This document shows positions 41,693-52,816 of a stretch of 64,000 nt of DNA, in pieces. Within the stretch, counting starts at the first letter, position 1. Each line of letters opens with the position of its first letter. Position numbers and translations under genes: made by a program. The notes under the pieces were generated by a model. It searched no databases and was not told the origin of the DNA. It saw only the letters and a program-made list of their open reading frames with translations. The DNA lies in contig NC_050474.1 in assembly GCF_013373865.1 (NCBI RefSeq), positions 4,005,561 through 4,069,560 of the forward strand, written 5' to 3'. Origin of the DNA: Monomorium pharaonis (taxonomy: Eukaryota > Arthropoda > Insecta > Hymenoptera > Formicidae).

Positions 41693-44124
41693 CTGTCGGC
41701 AGAAGAAGAAAAGCCGTCAGTTTCCAGGTCGCTGGCGACGGAGCTGCTGCCGTTTTACCGCGAAAAGAGGGTAAACGCCACCAGGAGTAAAACTTATGAC
41801 AACTCTCGCAATTTTCCATTTACCATCTCCCGAGCGTCGTGCAGTACATCGTTGCTCACTCTCTCGCGCCCACCCTCGTTGCCGTCCCGGCAGTTGTATT
41901 ATTGTCGGTGTGTGCGGCTCTCATGTCACGCGGTAGCCGATCACGCAGCGGACGTGAGACTCGTCACGTCACGAATGATCCTATCTTTCCCTCGTTCCCT
42001 TCCTTTCCGCTCGCTCGCTCTCGCGGGAGGGATGCGCTCCGTTTCCCTTACGCTCCTTTTTCTCGTTTCACCCCTTTCTCCCTCCCGAGTAGAAGATGCC
42101 ACCCGTCCACCTTGTTTCGGAGGACTTTCTTCCACGACGGTGAAAATGTTGCCAATGGCACGGCGGATGGATTCCGATCACTCGCGAACGCGCATCGAGT
42201 TACGCACCAGTACGCACCAACACACAGTACGCACTTGTACGCACTGTGAGTCGTGACTGGTTATGACTTGTGAGTTTGTGACGTGCCGACGGCGATCGCC
42301 GATGATATATATATCAAAACAATGCGCACCTTGCGTCGCCCCCGACGAGAAACTTCGGAGGCTGCTCGAACGGAATTATGCTCGTCGATAAGTTAGATCG
42401 AAAACGTGGGAAAATATTATAAAATAATTATTAAATTCTTGACACATGTCGATTATGAAATAAAATAAAGCTATAATAAAACACGAAAATCAACGCAAAC
42501 GATTCTTTATACGTGAAAAGAATGATAAGATGAACGCTTTAAAAAGTTTTAAATTTAGATCTTTAAATTTTAAATCTTTGGATCGATTACGTAAAAGTGT
42601 CGTAAAAGAAATTGAGAATGTAAATTTAATTTACAAATAAAATTATATTAAATTTTATTTGATAAACTCCTATAATATATAAGTGTTTTGAATTATTTAA
42701 TCTATAATATAATAACTTTTTAAGCGTTTATATATAATTATAAAAATAATGATTTTCAAAATATAACCTTTAATTTAACTTTTAATTCAATCTTAACCTT
42801 TTATTAGAGTTTTTTTGTTTATGTCACTTTTAACGTAAAACCAATTAAATTTTATGAGTTAAAATATTGACTTAATTTAGTTTAAAATATATTAATTTAC
42901 CCTATTATTATTAAAATTATATTAAAAATTTTCGTTTAGTCTACGTCATACTCTTATATCTTTTGATCAATAAACATCAGCTAGGACGATATAAATCACG
43001 TTGAAAAAAAAAGTGAATTATAATTATAAATGGTAATATATTGAGATCAAACTCCCCTTTTGTTTCATGTACATTCACCAAGTGACATCATTCAATTGTG
43101 CCAGCGGGTTATCATTAATTGAAAGAACGATAAGGAATAAAACGTGCTTATCTCACAATTATCGCGAGGCACGGATCGTCATTGCGGATTTGGCGAGCGC
43201 TGCCGCTACAGCAGAGTCATCGTGGTCTCGCTCGTAGGGTAAAGATCTCCACGACGTACGCTGACAGCTGTCCCGGACTCGGAGAGTTCCAGTTCATCAG
43301 TGTGAGCACCGTGTCAGGTTCTTCCGGCTCTCTTCCTCGATTCGCATTCTTCCGGACGAACCTTGCCGCGCGAAAATGAACCGCATCGAGCTCGCCTAGC
43401 TACGGTAGATCGACGGACAACAGCGGACCTCGAAGTTAATCCACGTGAGAGTGAAACTCCGTGTCGCTTCCCGTGTATCATAATGGTAAGTAACCTGTGT
43501 GTCGTGTGCCCGCAGAATTCGTCAACGTCTCCCGCGGAGGGAGGTGGACTTTGTTGCCGTCATGAGAAACTAGTCGATCAAACTTTATGCTTTAATGCTA
43601 AACCATTAAAGAAATATGTCTGCTTCCAGCGCGGCCTGTGCTGCACCGCTGTCGTTATCGTTGATTGCTGTTAAAATTATTCTCTCTTCCGGCTGTGGCA
43701 ACAGCAAGTCCAGTCCATCACATCCACGTGCAATGTAAATACCGTCGCTTGGCCATGACTCATACAAGCAATATGGAGCGATACAATGCTTCCATATGAT
43801 TTGCAACTATTGCGATGGCCTCCCGATCGCAGATATGATCGCGACATTCGTAAGTAACATTTCCTCGTACCGCGCCGAAAGCGCCAGGGATACTTCTAAT
43901 CGCAAAATCCTAATGCCTATTGTAATTTTGCAGAAGAAACACCGATACTTGGACAACACGTTTAGGAATCCATGTGTAATAAATATGCACTGACGTGCAC
44001 TGCGATGTGTGAGAACCTCGTTAGTATCCATTCGCTGTTTCTCTGTTCTGCGCTTCTACATGCCCTCCTGTTTGCAGTGTGTTCTTGATATGTTACAGTT
44101 ACGGTGACACTTGTCTGTTTTGTC
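41693..44124. promoter_or_regulatory. Divergent TCAIM / MGAT1 5' region
   Basis: CpG-rich DNA at 41,820-42,370 should hold the TCAIM promoter and missing first exon. Sequence from 42,400 to 43,130 is AT-rich and featureless. A second CpG-rich block from 43,160 looks like the MGAT1 promoter and leader. Splice-like signals there suggest untranslated exons: donor GT at 43486, acceptor before 43630 with donor at 43850, acceptor before 43934, and acceptor before 44078 leading into the coding exon. The splicing pattern is inferred. Several overlapping open frames are composition artefacts. Confidence 0.5.
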
Positions 44125-46548
44125 ATGCGGAATAGATCGATCAGTATTATCTTTGGCTCCCTCATCTTATGGGCTGTGGCTACATACTTTTTATTTTTAG
44201 ACCAACAGTCAGTTGGCAAGGATCAGGACAAGGTAAGAAGGTTGTTACAATGATGTTATAATTTGTTGTACAGAGATATAAGAGATATAATAATTGTATC
44301 TGTGTTTTTAGGATAAGGATAAGCTAGCAAATCAAATTAGCAGATTGGAAAAACAAGTAAAACAACAGATAATTATAAATCAGGAACTTCTGGAAGGAAT
44401 TAATGAGAGCAAACGTCTCAAGAGTAAGATCAGTTAAAAAAGAGTTATATTGTGGAGATATTTGAAAGAGATAAATCAAATGTAATATATTTTGTCATTT
44501 TAGAAGAATACGATAGGTTAAACGCCCAATTGCCAATAGATGACACAAATAATTATAGAAAACATGAAGCTAATAAGGATAAGAGTATATTATTGCAAAA
44601 GATCGAAAACAAAAATAAGTGGAGGATGTCTCAAAATGAACAGGGGCCGACACAAGATGCCGTCTTATCTGTAATATATTATTCTAATTATGTAACAATT
44701 TATTAATCATTTTTCAATTATTTGTTCAATACATAATTTATAAATATAATCTTCATTTAATCTCGAAATTTTGTATCTCATTCATATTTTTTAAATTTCT
44801 CGGTAGACTGAGACAGCACACATTACTCCTTCGAGGCAAAAGCTTCCCGATGGATCTCCAATAATAGCTATTTTGGTCGTTTCTTGTAATCGTATTACAG
44901 TAGAACGGTGTCTAAATCAATTAATTAAGTTAAGACCTAACAAAGAACAGTTCCCAATAGTTGTATCGCAAGACTGTGATCATCGACCAACTGCTGATGT
45001 CATAGCAAGATATGGAAACCAGTTGTTACATATAAAGGTAGTTTAAACATGTTGTTATATCTGTTATTAAAGGTAGTTTAAGCATGTTGTTATATCCGTT
45101 ATTTATTAAAAAAAATTATTAATTTTTCTTTTAATAAGATTACACTTTAACTTATATTCTTATAACAAAATTATTGCAATCCTTATAATTATTTTAGCAA
45201 CCTGATCAATCCGATATTGAAATACCACCTAAAGAAAAGAAATTCAGAGGATACTTCAAAATCGCGCGTCACTATAAATGGGCGTTAAACCAAATGTTTC
45301 TAAAGCTTGGATATAATACTGCAATTATAGTTGAAGGTAGCGCAGCCAAATCTTTATAAGCAAAAGATTATTATATAACGCGACGTATAGATATAAAATA
45401 AATATGAGATAAAAGATATTTGATTAAAATAGCTTATGATTTTTATAGATGACTTGGACGTCGCGCCAGACTTTTACGAGTATTTCCTGGGGACTTACCC
45501 TCTTTTAGTGAATGATAGCTCTCTTTGGTGTGTATCAGCGTGGAATGATAACGGTAAAGCTGGCTTGGTAGACGAACATGCGCCACATTTACTTTATAGG
45601 ACAGATTTCTTTCCTGGCTTAGGTTGGATGCTCACGCGCGATTTATGGTTGGAGCTTGGACCAAAGTGGCCCAAATCGTAAGTATAATTTCATATTTACT
45701 GTAGCTTGATTTGTTATTAAGCTATAATACTCGTTTCTAATAACTCTAAATATTCTGCTCATGTAGATATTGGGATGATTGGATAAGACAGCCGGAACAG
45801 CGTAAGAATAGAGCTTGTATCCGCCCAGAGATTTCGCGAACCAGAACATTCGGCAAACTTGGAGTCAGCAAGTACTTATTTTTATTTGCATTTCTTATTT
45901 ATATATTTTTAAACTATTGTAGACAAAATACTATAACTGATAATTTAAAACTATTGTAGACAAAATACTATAACATAGTTTGAGTAAATTTAATCACCAA
46001 AATTTGTTTTGTCATTTCTAGCGGCTTGTTTTTTGAAAAACACCTAAAGTACATCAAGCTGAATGAACAATTTGTGCCTTTTACCAAGATGAATCTATCT
46101 TATTTACTAAAAGTAAGAGAGCGAATGTCAGATGTAATTATTAAATACACACATTCTAAAACACGTTTATAATTTTTGTGTTTATTTACAGGATAATTAC
46201 GATATGGCTTTCGTCAACCAAGTGTATCAGTCGACGGTGGTTAGCTATTCGGAATTGAAAAGTGGAAATATAATTGCCCCTGGTCCAGTACGGATACCAT
46301 ATTACACTCGTCAGTCATTTAAAAATACTACCAAATTGCTTGGTTTAATGGACGATTTCAGGGTAATGTATCTTCTTTATTAACAGTCTCGTAATTTATT
46401 TTAAATTATACTATTGCAAAGTTTCATGTTACAGAGCGGAGTGCCGAGATCAGGATATCGCGGCGTGGTTACCTTTTTCTATAACGGCAGACGCGTGCAT
46501 TTAGCACCGAGTGCAAACTGGAACGGTTACGATATAACATGGAGCTAA
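44125..46548 (+). CDS. MGAT1: Alpha-1,3-mannosyl-glycoprotein 2-beta-N-acetylglucosaminyltransferase (GlcNAc-transferase I)
   Basis: Golgi type II membrane enzyme that adds GlcNAc to the alpha-1,3 arm of Man5GlcNAc2, the entry step to hybrid and complex N-glycans. Ten exons: 44125-44232, 44312-44423, 44504-44670, 44807-45037, 45198-45336, 45449-45677, 45767-45871, 46022-46112, 46192-46362 and 46435-46548. They give 488 residues, somewhat longer than the human enzyme because of the stem. The start follows an acceptor at 44076 and gives a short cytoplasmic tail, then one membrane anchor ([19 protein letters not shown]) and a charged coiled-coil stem. The catalytic domain starts at [12 protein letters not shown]. 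It contains the nucleotide-sugar and metal motif [10 protein letters not shown], then [22 protein letters not shown] and SYWDDWIR. The C-terminus is NGYDITWS. Confidence 0.96.
45034..45106. repeat. 35-bp tandem duplication spanning an MGAT1 splice donor
   Basis: The 35-bp segment starting AAAGGTAGTTTA is repeated directly with two changes. The first copy includes the exon 4 donor (GT at 45038), so a second equivalent donor exists 35 bp on (GT at 45073). Confidence 0.9.
45911..45974. repeat. 37-bp-spaced tandem duplication in MGAT1 intron 7
   Basis: AAACTATTGTAGACAAAATA and the following CTATAAC occur at 45911 and again at 45948 in the intron before the exon at 46022. Confidence 0.9.
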
Positions 46549-47646
46549 CACATGATTATGCTCTACAAAGACTTTTAGATTACACGGGAATATTATGTGA
46601 ATCTTTTCTTTGATATTCAACATCCTAGATGAATATAACGCTTGTATGCGATGAATTGACAGTGAGATCTGTATTTAAGTCTACAGTGTACGGCTACACT
46701 CTGTAGAATTAGGTAGAAGCCGGTGTTACATTCCTCATGTAATCGGTTTGGAACATGATCTTTCTTACAGAAAGATGTCACATATGTTTCGATAAGTTCA
46801 TATGATTTATGTATAAATGAATATTACATATATAGATGTATATACATATATATATATTCATTTACAATACATATATCATGTATTGTAAATCTGCGTTTTT
46901 AAAAATTATATTCGTCGTTTTTCAGTAAATATTTCAATGACTCCTGAAGAATTGAGCGTATTTCGTGTACATAAAATGCCGTAGTAATACCGATAAAGCA
47001 ATACTCTTGATTAATTATTACGTATCTTCCAAAACGAAAATGTGTTGATATATTTTTGCTCGTAATACATTTGAAAATTAATTTTGTTATGAAGTCATGT
47101 GATGTACGACAAATGAATGAATAATTTTATCGAAAAGTCCAATCAAACTCTACATCTATATTATTTGTTCCACTATTCACCAGCTATCCCCTTAATTTTA
47201 TCTGTTCAACGATTTACTTTAATTTAAACAATGCTTATATATATACAATATTTTCCAAACTTGTATATTAATGCTTATATTTTAATATAATTTTAATATA
47301 ATTTAATACATAAAATAACATATGGATCTTATAATATTAAATGTTATGTACATAATTAAGACAAAAAGTATATTTTATATCGTATTTATATTTGTACAAG
47401 GTAACAACAATGATCAAGTAAATTATCACTTATTTTGCTGTTAATATTTTTATATTCACAGAACATATACAATTCTATGTTTTCATAGCGAAAGAATGCT
47501 TCTACGTTTTACATGTGTTCAGTAGATGCACTGAAAATTACACATGTTCGTTTCCCTATAGTTGTCTAGTTACCTGATGTCCAGAGTCTTGAAAACATAA
47601 TCTTCACAGCATGAGCAAAGTACTATTGCGATGTCTATCGAAAGAT
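46549..47646. other. Convergent 3' interval of MGAT1 and NDUFA8
   Basis: AT-rich 3' flanking DNA of two genes pointing at each other, with a small TA-rich palindromic patch near 46,810-46,890. No further gene seen. Confidence 0.75.
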
Positions 47647-48743
47647 TTAGGATTTAAACCACATGCGATTACTATATTTTGATTTTTCACGTGGTATGTC
47701 AACTGGCAGCCCAGGAGTTGGATCAGGATATGTTATAGGCTCCTCTTTCGGTGGTCGCGGTCTCGATGTGTTATGAACTTTTGCTTCACAAAAATATCCA
47801 AATGGTGGACGTTCTATATTCAAATTTGTACGAACGCAATCGTCTAAGGCAGCTTGTGTCCGTCGGCATCTAAGTAGCATTTATATTACGCTAATCACAC
47901 AATTGTAATTATTAAAGATGAAGAATTATAGTAGGATATAAAGCAACTTACGGAGCAAAATCCAACGTTCCTGTTGATCTCTCAAGGCAGTACATGTAAG
48001 CATTAAAGTCTTCTAAGCAATGTTTCTTCATCTTTTTAAGAACATCCATTGCGCAAGAGGTCACAGCTTTTCCTTCATTAAGACAGCGACGTGAGTCACG
48101 CTCCTCTTGTCTGCACAACATAAATTCCTGAAAGAGAAATAAATTTCTTGTAATTAAAATGTGACTCAATTCAAACATGTCTTCAAGAGTTATTAGATTT
48201 TAGAAATTTAGATTTAGAATTTTATATGTAGAAGCTTTAACAAAACATAATTCTTTGAATTTGTATACACATTTGTATACTGCATTCAATTTACTAGCGT
48301 TGCTATGTAAATGATCTAAACGCAACTGTAACTCAATTAAAAAACTAATTTTAAAAAGAACTTTCATAGATTATTTTAATTAATACGCTGTCCAAAATGT
48401 GAGCTTTTCAAGTTGTTACTTAACATTAATTATTAATATTAGTACTTATTAATAATTTATTATTAATTAAGAACTATTATTTACAATGGAGCATTCACGT
48501 CAAATGTAATCACAAGGACTTGGAGCATTATGTAACCCCTCAGATGGATGATTTGATAAACATTACGAGTGTCAGCTGGGATTGTCTGGCTGTCGCATAA
48601 AAGTCGTAACTCACATTGTTATACCATTCACAGGCCTTGCCGATGTAAACGGAAGCAGTTTGTAGCACCGGCCAGCTAACATTCAGCTCCTGAACGGTTA
48701 GCTCGCTCTCCTCAGGCAATACCGTCTTCGCCGTCGCAGCCAT
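47647..48743 (-). CDS. NDUFA8: NADH dehydrogenase [ubiquinone] 1 alpha subcomplex subunit 8
   Basis: Accessory subunit of respiratory complex I on the intermembrane-space side, imported by the Mia40 disulphide relay. Three exons (48743-48615, 48127-47952, 47869-47647) give 175 residues, against about 172 in mammals. The family's paired-cysteine pattern is intact: CX9C in CRQEERDSRRC, CX9C in CLEDFNAYMYC and CX9C in CRRTQAALDDC, the last formed right after the exon 2/3 junction. There is no N-terminal presequence, as expected for a Mia40 substrate. The start MAATAKTVLPEESEL lies next to a CpG-rich upstream region (48,750-49,010), the probable promoter. Confidence 0.96.
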
Positions 48744-49074
48744 TTTTCTCTTTACAGCAGTACTCTGTCGGGACGACTTGTCGATCTTGTCATTTGCAAT
48801 CGGAGCTGCCGATCATGAGAAACGTTTCGAATGCGAAACTTTCCGATCACTTTACAGTTAGAAGTCACGAAACACGTTATGTACTCATAAATCTCGTGAT
48901 CGCTCGTGATCGAGTAACGGTAACCTAACCTCAAAAACGAGCCTCCGTCCGCCGTCCGCCTCGTCGTCCAATACTCCAACTTGATCGATAGCAAATTTTG
49001 CGCCATCTTGCCATTCGATTACAATTACTGCGAGTTTAATTCAAATAATAAGAAAAATAGAAAATTAAAAGCTA
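48744..49074. promoter_or_regulatory. NDUFA8 upstream region
   Basis: CpG-richer DNA directly upstream of the minus-strand NDUFA8 start. An 84-codon open frame on the minus strand (49006-48752) ends just before the NDUFA8 ATG. It has no recognisable domain and is more likely leader sequence than a gene. Confidence 0.5.
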
Positions 49075-49367
49075 AAAACAAAATAAATTAGAATTACTTT
49101 TGTCATGCCCTGCTACCCATTGGCCGAGACATCGTGGTTACGCTGGCTCTCCTTTTAGCAAAGAAAAGTTGACGAGAAGAAATGAATTGATTAATTGGCA
49201 GAACAAAGTTAAAAAATAAATAAAAGTACAAATTATGACAACTGCATATTATTTATGTTATGCATACTATGTGAGATGTTTTACTAAGTTACTGTTAACA
49301 ACATTATTCGCCTGACATTCCTGCTGTTCAACCAAAATCTCTTCCCAAATTTTCTCGCTTAGCTTGC
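49075..49367 (-). pseudogene. Partial duplicate of two exons and the intron of the gene at 53645-54926
   Basis: About 290 bp aligns by eye, in the same orientation, with 53903-54193. It covers the end of exon 2, the whole intron and exon 3 of the unrecognised gene to the right. In the frame used by that gene the copy has stops (GATTTTGGTTGA, then GGCGAATAA), and the exon 3 part reads RASVTTMSRPMGSRA then stop. The intron is retained, so it arose by DNA duplication and not through RNA. Non-functional as far as can be seen. Confidence 0.75.
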
Positions 49368-50154
49368 GTTTGTTTCCTACACCTTTTTTTTTATACAACT
49401 ACTCCTACAAAGTCTCTACCTAATGTAAATCCCATTCTTCAAATATTTCAAACATCAAATTCCTTGTTTTCCATTTGATATTTAGAAAAGTGTTGCTACC
49501 CAGATAACCAAGTGTGATGTAGCATTTTAAGCAAACTAATTTTGCATGTGTTGTTATATATTTGTTGTACATTTGTTAATTGATATCAAAATAAAACACA
49601 TTACGAATTCAGCAACATAATTATTTATATACATGCAATTAATTGAGAACATTTAAAAAAGGAAACAATCAGCAATAATGATACATTATATTGTTTGTGA
49701 TATAACAGCAACATGGCAACAACAAATAATTGATAACAAATTAATAATGCTGACACGTTGCTATCAATTTGTTGCACACGTTTGCCATTGTTAAAAATAG
49801 AATTCATATGAGTTTAATCTAACAGACATAATGTCTCATTTTGTTCAGAGTTTGTCTAAATTAGTTGCTATACAATTGTTGGCAACATCAAGACATTTGG
49901 CTATCTGCAGGGCCATCTGTAATAAAATTATGATCGTGCATGAATCTCCTTAAATAAAATTTTTTACTACATTAATAAAACTCAAATCAACTTTCTTTTT
50001 TTGTTTCTTGATTCTTAAATTTAAATTACAATTAAAAAAAACATCTGATGTAAAAAATCATCAATGTTTACTTATATGAATTCAAAGAGTATAATATAAC
50101 CAGTAATAATTAATATATAAGACTAATTCAAAATCGTCTGCTAAATATATAAAA
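49368..50154. other. Unassigned AT-rich sequence
   Basis: No gene, clear repeat or known element is visible between the duplicated exon fragment and the small candidate exon at 50155. Confidence 0.5.
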
Positions 50155-50330
50155 CTAATTCAAAATCGAATTGCTTTTTAAATCTCTCATAATAGTAATC
50201 GTCGCCTTCTTTCCGTTATTTTTTCGTTTTCCTCGAATTCTTCGTTTTCCTCGTCTTCTTTGATAGTGCATTTTTTCTTGTTGTCGAATTTCTGCGGCGA
50301 CTTTTTGGAAATCCGAGTCTTCTATGTTGA
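50155..50330 (-). other. Isolated basic candidate exon, not recognised
   Basis: A possible terminal exon preceded by an acceptor (TATAATTTTAG) and closed by a stop at 50155. It would encode about 58 residues starting NIEDSDFQKVAAEIRQQEK, followed by an Arg/Lys-rich stretch. No partner exon is evident. It may be debris from a transposon or a lost gene. Confidence 0.3.
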
Positions 50331-50492
50331 CTAAAATTATAATATATAGTAATAATACGTGTATACACATAATCTATTATATATAGTTTGGTATAATATA
50401 GTTTAGAGCTGGATAAAGTAGTAAGTATTGGAACTTTTAACTAATAATAATAATTATATTTGCGTTAAACTTTAATCTTTTGTGAATAGACA

Positions 50493-51582
50493 ATGGAAAA
50501 GCAAATGATAGCAAAAAAGCAGGGTTCTGACAAAGGTATAGATGCGTCCAAAGAAATTATCTACAAGATTGATATACCTGCCAACAGATATGATCTATTA
50601 TGTTTGAAAATTCTAAGTACTGGACTACTTATTTTTTTGAATAAGTAACTATATTAAACTATATTATGCAATTTATAGTTTAGATAAAATTCATTCTTTA
50701 AATATATTCAAAGATAATATATTTAAATATTTTATTGAATTACTTTTTATAGATCATACAAAAGTACTGCAATTGTTAATAAAAAGCAAAACACATAATG
50801 CATAATTATGCAAAAATTGCATATATATTCTTTTTAAAATTACATCTTGATTAACATTGAATAATTTGATTAACATAAAAAAATATAACTCATCTCATTG
50901 TTTCAGTGCTTAAAAATAAGAAGACATTTAGTTACTGTAATTTTGAGAGATGTAACTTTGACGCAAGACTCTTACAATAATTTTATTGATCTTCAAGATA
51001 AGTTGCATCAAAATATACCATAGAAAGAAAACGTAGTCTGCTCTCATGATTTGGATACAATTAAAAGTTCATTTCTACATGATGCTAGACCACTATAAAA
51101 AATACGGTTCAAATTACTTAATCAAGATAAAGTGTATACGGAAGAAGAAATTATGCAGTCATGTGCAGCAAGTTTCTTTCTCTCTTTCTCATCATGTTTG
51201 TAAATTCTGTAAATAATTGCAATGTAATCAAACACTCCCTTTTTTAAATCTTTATTCTGGAAGACCAAAGATCTGTCTCATGTAAATTATGAACTTAAAA
51301 TCTGTGTATAGGATCAAATTCCCAATCTGTCATTTACAAGTTTGTAATGTAAATAATTCTACATGTAGGAAATGATTCATATATATTCATGTTTAACTAT
51401 GTTTACAGACACATGTGCAATTTAAACAGTATTTACCTATGATAAAAGACAGTCCTGTTTATTCTATTATATATGATAGTAATGGAGTTGTTTTATCTGT
51501 TTCCCATCATTAATGGATATCATTCAAATATCAAACTTAATGCAAATAATATTTTTTTGAGTGCACAGCAACTGATCTTACC
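50493..51582 (+). pseudogene. Phenylalanine--tRNA ligase beta subunit pseudogene fragment
   Basis: Segments resemble the N-terminal third of cytosolic PheRS beta (FARSB) in the right order: EIIYKIDIPANRYDLLCL (from 50493), RRHLVTVILRDVTLTQDSYN then FIDLQDKLHQNI (50,925-51,020), HDLDTIKSSFLHDARPL, LLNQDKVYTEEEIMQSCA (to about 51,170), QFKQYLPMIKDSPVYSIIYD then SNGVVLSV (51,420-51,505) and ECTATDLT (51,558-51,582). It is broken by in-frame stops (after HQNIP and after SHH) and a frameshift. Acceptors and AT-rich intron-like gaps are kept, so it is an unprocessed copy. It ends abruptly where mariner sequence starts. The catalytic remainder of the gene is missing. Confidence 0.88.
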
Positions 51583-52075
51583 AATTTTCTTGCTTCTGAA
51601 TCATTTCCATGACTTTCAGGCGTTTTGAAATGGCTTGTTGACTCACTCCCAATGATCCTGCCAATTCTTCTTGCGTTTGACACGAGTCTTGATCAAGTAA
51701 TGCCTTCAATTCTGCATCTTCGAAAACCTTCTCTCTTCCACCGCCATGCCGGTCTTCGACGTCAAAATCACCGTTCTTGAAGCGTTGAAACCACTCTCGG
51801 CACGTTCTTTCCCTAATAGCGGTCTCACCATACGTATCTGAGAGCATTCTATGAGCCTCAGCCGCAGATTTCTTCATATTGAAGCAAAAAATTAAAACCT
51901 CCCGCAAATGACGAGAATTTGGCTTGTAAGCTGACATTTTCAATCGAGAATGGTGCGGTCGAGTTACCGCTATGAATGCTTCGAAGCGTTTCAAGTACAT
52001 TTAGGTTGGGTTCGGAGAGCACGCTTTTGGCGCTGTGAGTGTGCTCTATCTTCGACATTCCCTGAGCAACAAGGA
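51583..52075 (-). mobile_element. Truncated mariner transposon (5' half of transposase)
   Basis: The minus strand encodes the N-terminal DNA-binding half of a mariner transposase: MSAYKPNSRHLREVLIF, then TCREWFQRFKNGDFDVEDR, then DQDSCQTQEELAGSLGVSQQ and AISKRLKVMEMIQKQENW, then a stop. The catalytic D,D34D half is missing, so it cannot be active. The reading frame of the remaining part is intact, which suggests a fairly recent copy. Its truncated end abuts the FARSB-like fragment. The left and right limits are approximate. Confidence 0.9.
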
Positions 52076-52304
52076 TAGAATATCTAATACTTTTTATGAT
52101 ATATATATATATATATAAAATATGTAAAATGTATATTTCTTATAACATACTCAACTAATCCTAAATCTAAACTATACTTAACTATACTTTTATAGTTTTA
52201 TATTATAATACATAAATAATATTAGTACATATTAACATGTTACGTTCTGCACAAATATTTATTTTTGAACATATGCTGTATTCAAGTCATTTATTGTGCA
52301 TTTC

Positions 52305-52816
52305 TCATAGGTGGGTTTGCATATTATTTCTTTTAGCTACTGCACATTTATCATACTCAATAAAATTCTCTCTTTGTAATCCTGCTTCTTCAACTTTCAT
52401 TACCATGTCTTGTATGTCTTGCAATTCATCTTTTTGCAGCAAACAAATATTGTGCAGTACGTAGCACGTTAATATATGATAAAGTACAAAATCTATACAA
52501 TTCATCGCCAGAACATGTAAGAGACTTCTTCAGTGGCTTTTTAAGAGACCAAACGATCTTTCGATCACCATTCTCGTTGAAGAATGACACAAATTATAGT
52601 TTTTCTGGTATTGTCTAAGGTGGCCGTTATCAGAGTAAGGAACTAATAAATGCTTGTGTAAGCAGCATCTCTAATTAAACGTGTATTGTTTGGAAACTTC
52701 ATTCGATTATTCATATATTCTTGTAGAGATGATAAACGGAAAACACGAGAATCGTGAACAGAACCCACATTTCCGATATAGACATGTGTAAAATATTTTG
52801 TGTGGTCACAAACAGC
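52305..52816 (-). pseudogene. HARBI1-like Harbinger nuclease, broken
   Basis: C-terminal part of a Harbinger-type DDE nuclease. From an acceptor at 52817 it reads AVCDHTKYFTHVYIGNVGS then VHDSRVFR, FPNNTRLIRDAAYT, a frameshift, HLLVPYSDNGHLRQYQKNY, then RMVIERSFGLLKSH and a TGA. It continues with LLHVLAMNCIDFVLYHIL then TCYVLHNIC to the stop at 52305. So at least one frameshift (near 52,660) and one stop disable it. The conserved Asp and Glu motifs are still recognisable. The N-terminal exon was not found. It could be a dead transposon or a lost copy of the domesticated gene. Confidence 0.85.

Noticed and set aside
41506..42256. Several long overlapping frames (up to 204 codons) on the plus strand
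   Set aside because: Opposite the TCAIM first visible exon and across its CpG-rich promoter. Arg/Ser-rich composition artefact.
43363..43674. 103-codon plus-strand frame before MGAT1
   Set aside because: Lies in the likely untranslated leader, runs across apparent splice signals and has no recognisable domain.
48752..49006. 84-codon frame upstream of NDUFA8
   Set aside because: Probably leader or promoter sequence. No homology recognised and no splice context.
49075..49367. Alternative frame reading KLSEKIWEEILVEQQ, resembling the snRNA-export adaptor PHAX
   Set aside because: In the other copy this frame has stops, while a different frame is open and fits both neighbouring introns. The resemblance is short and probably chance.
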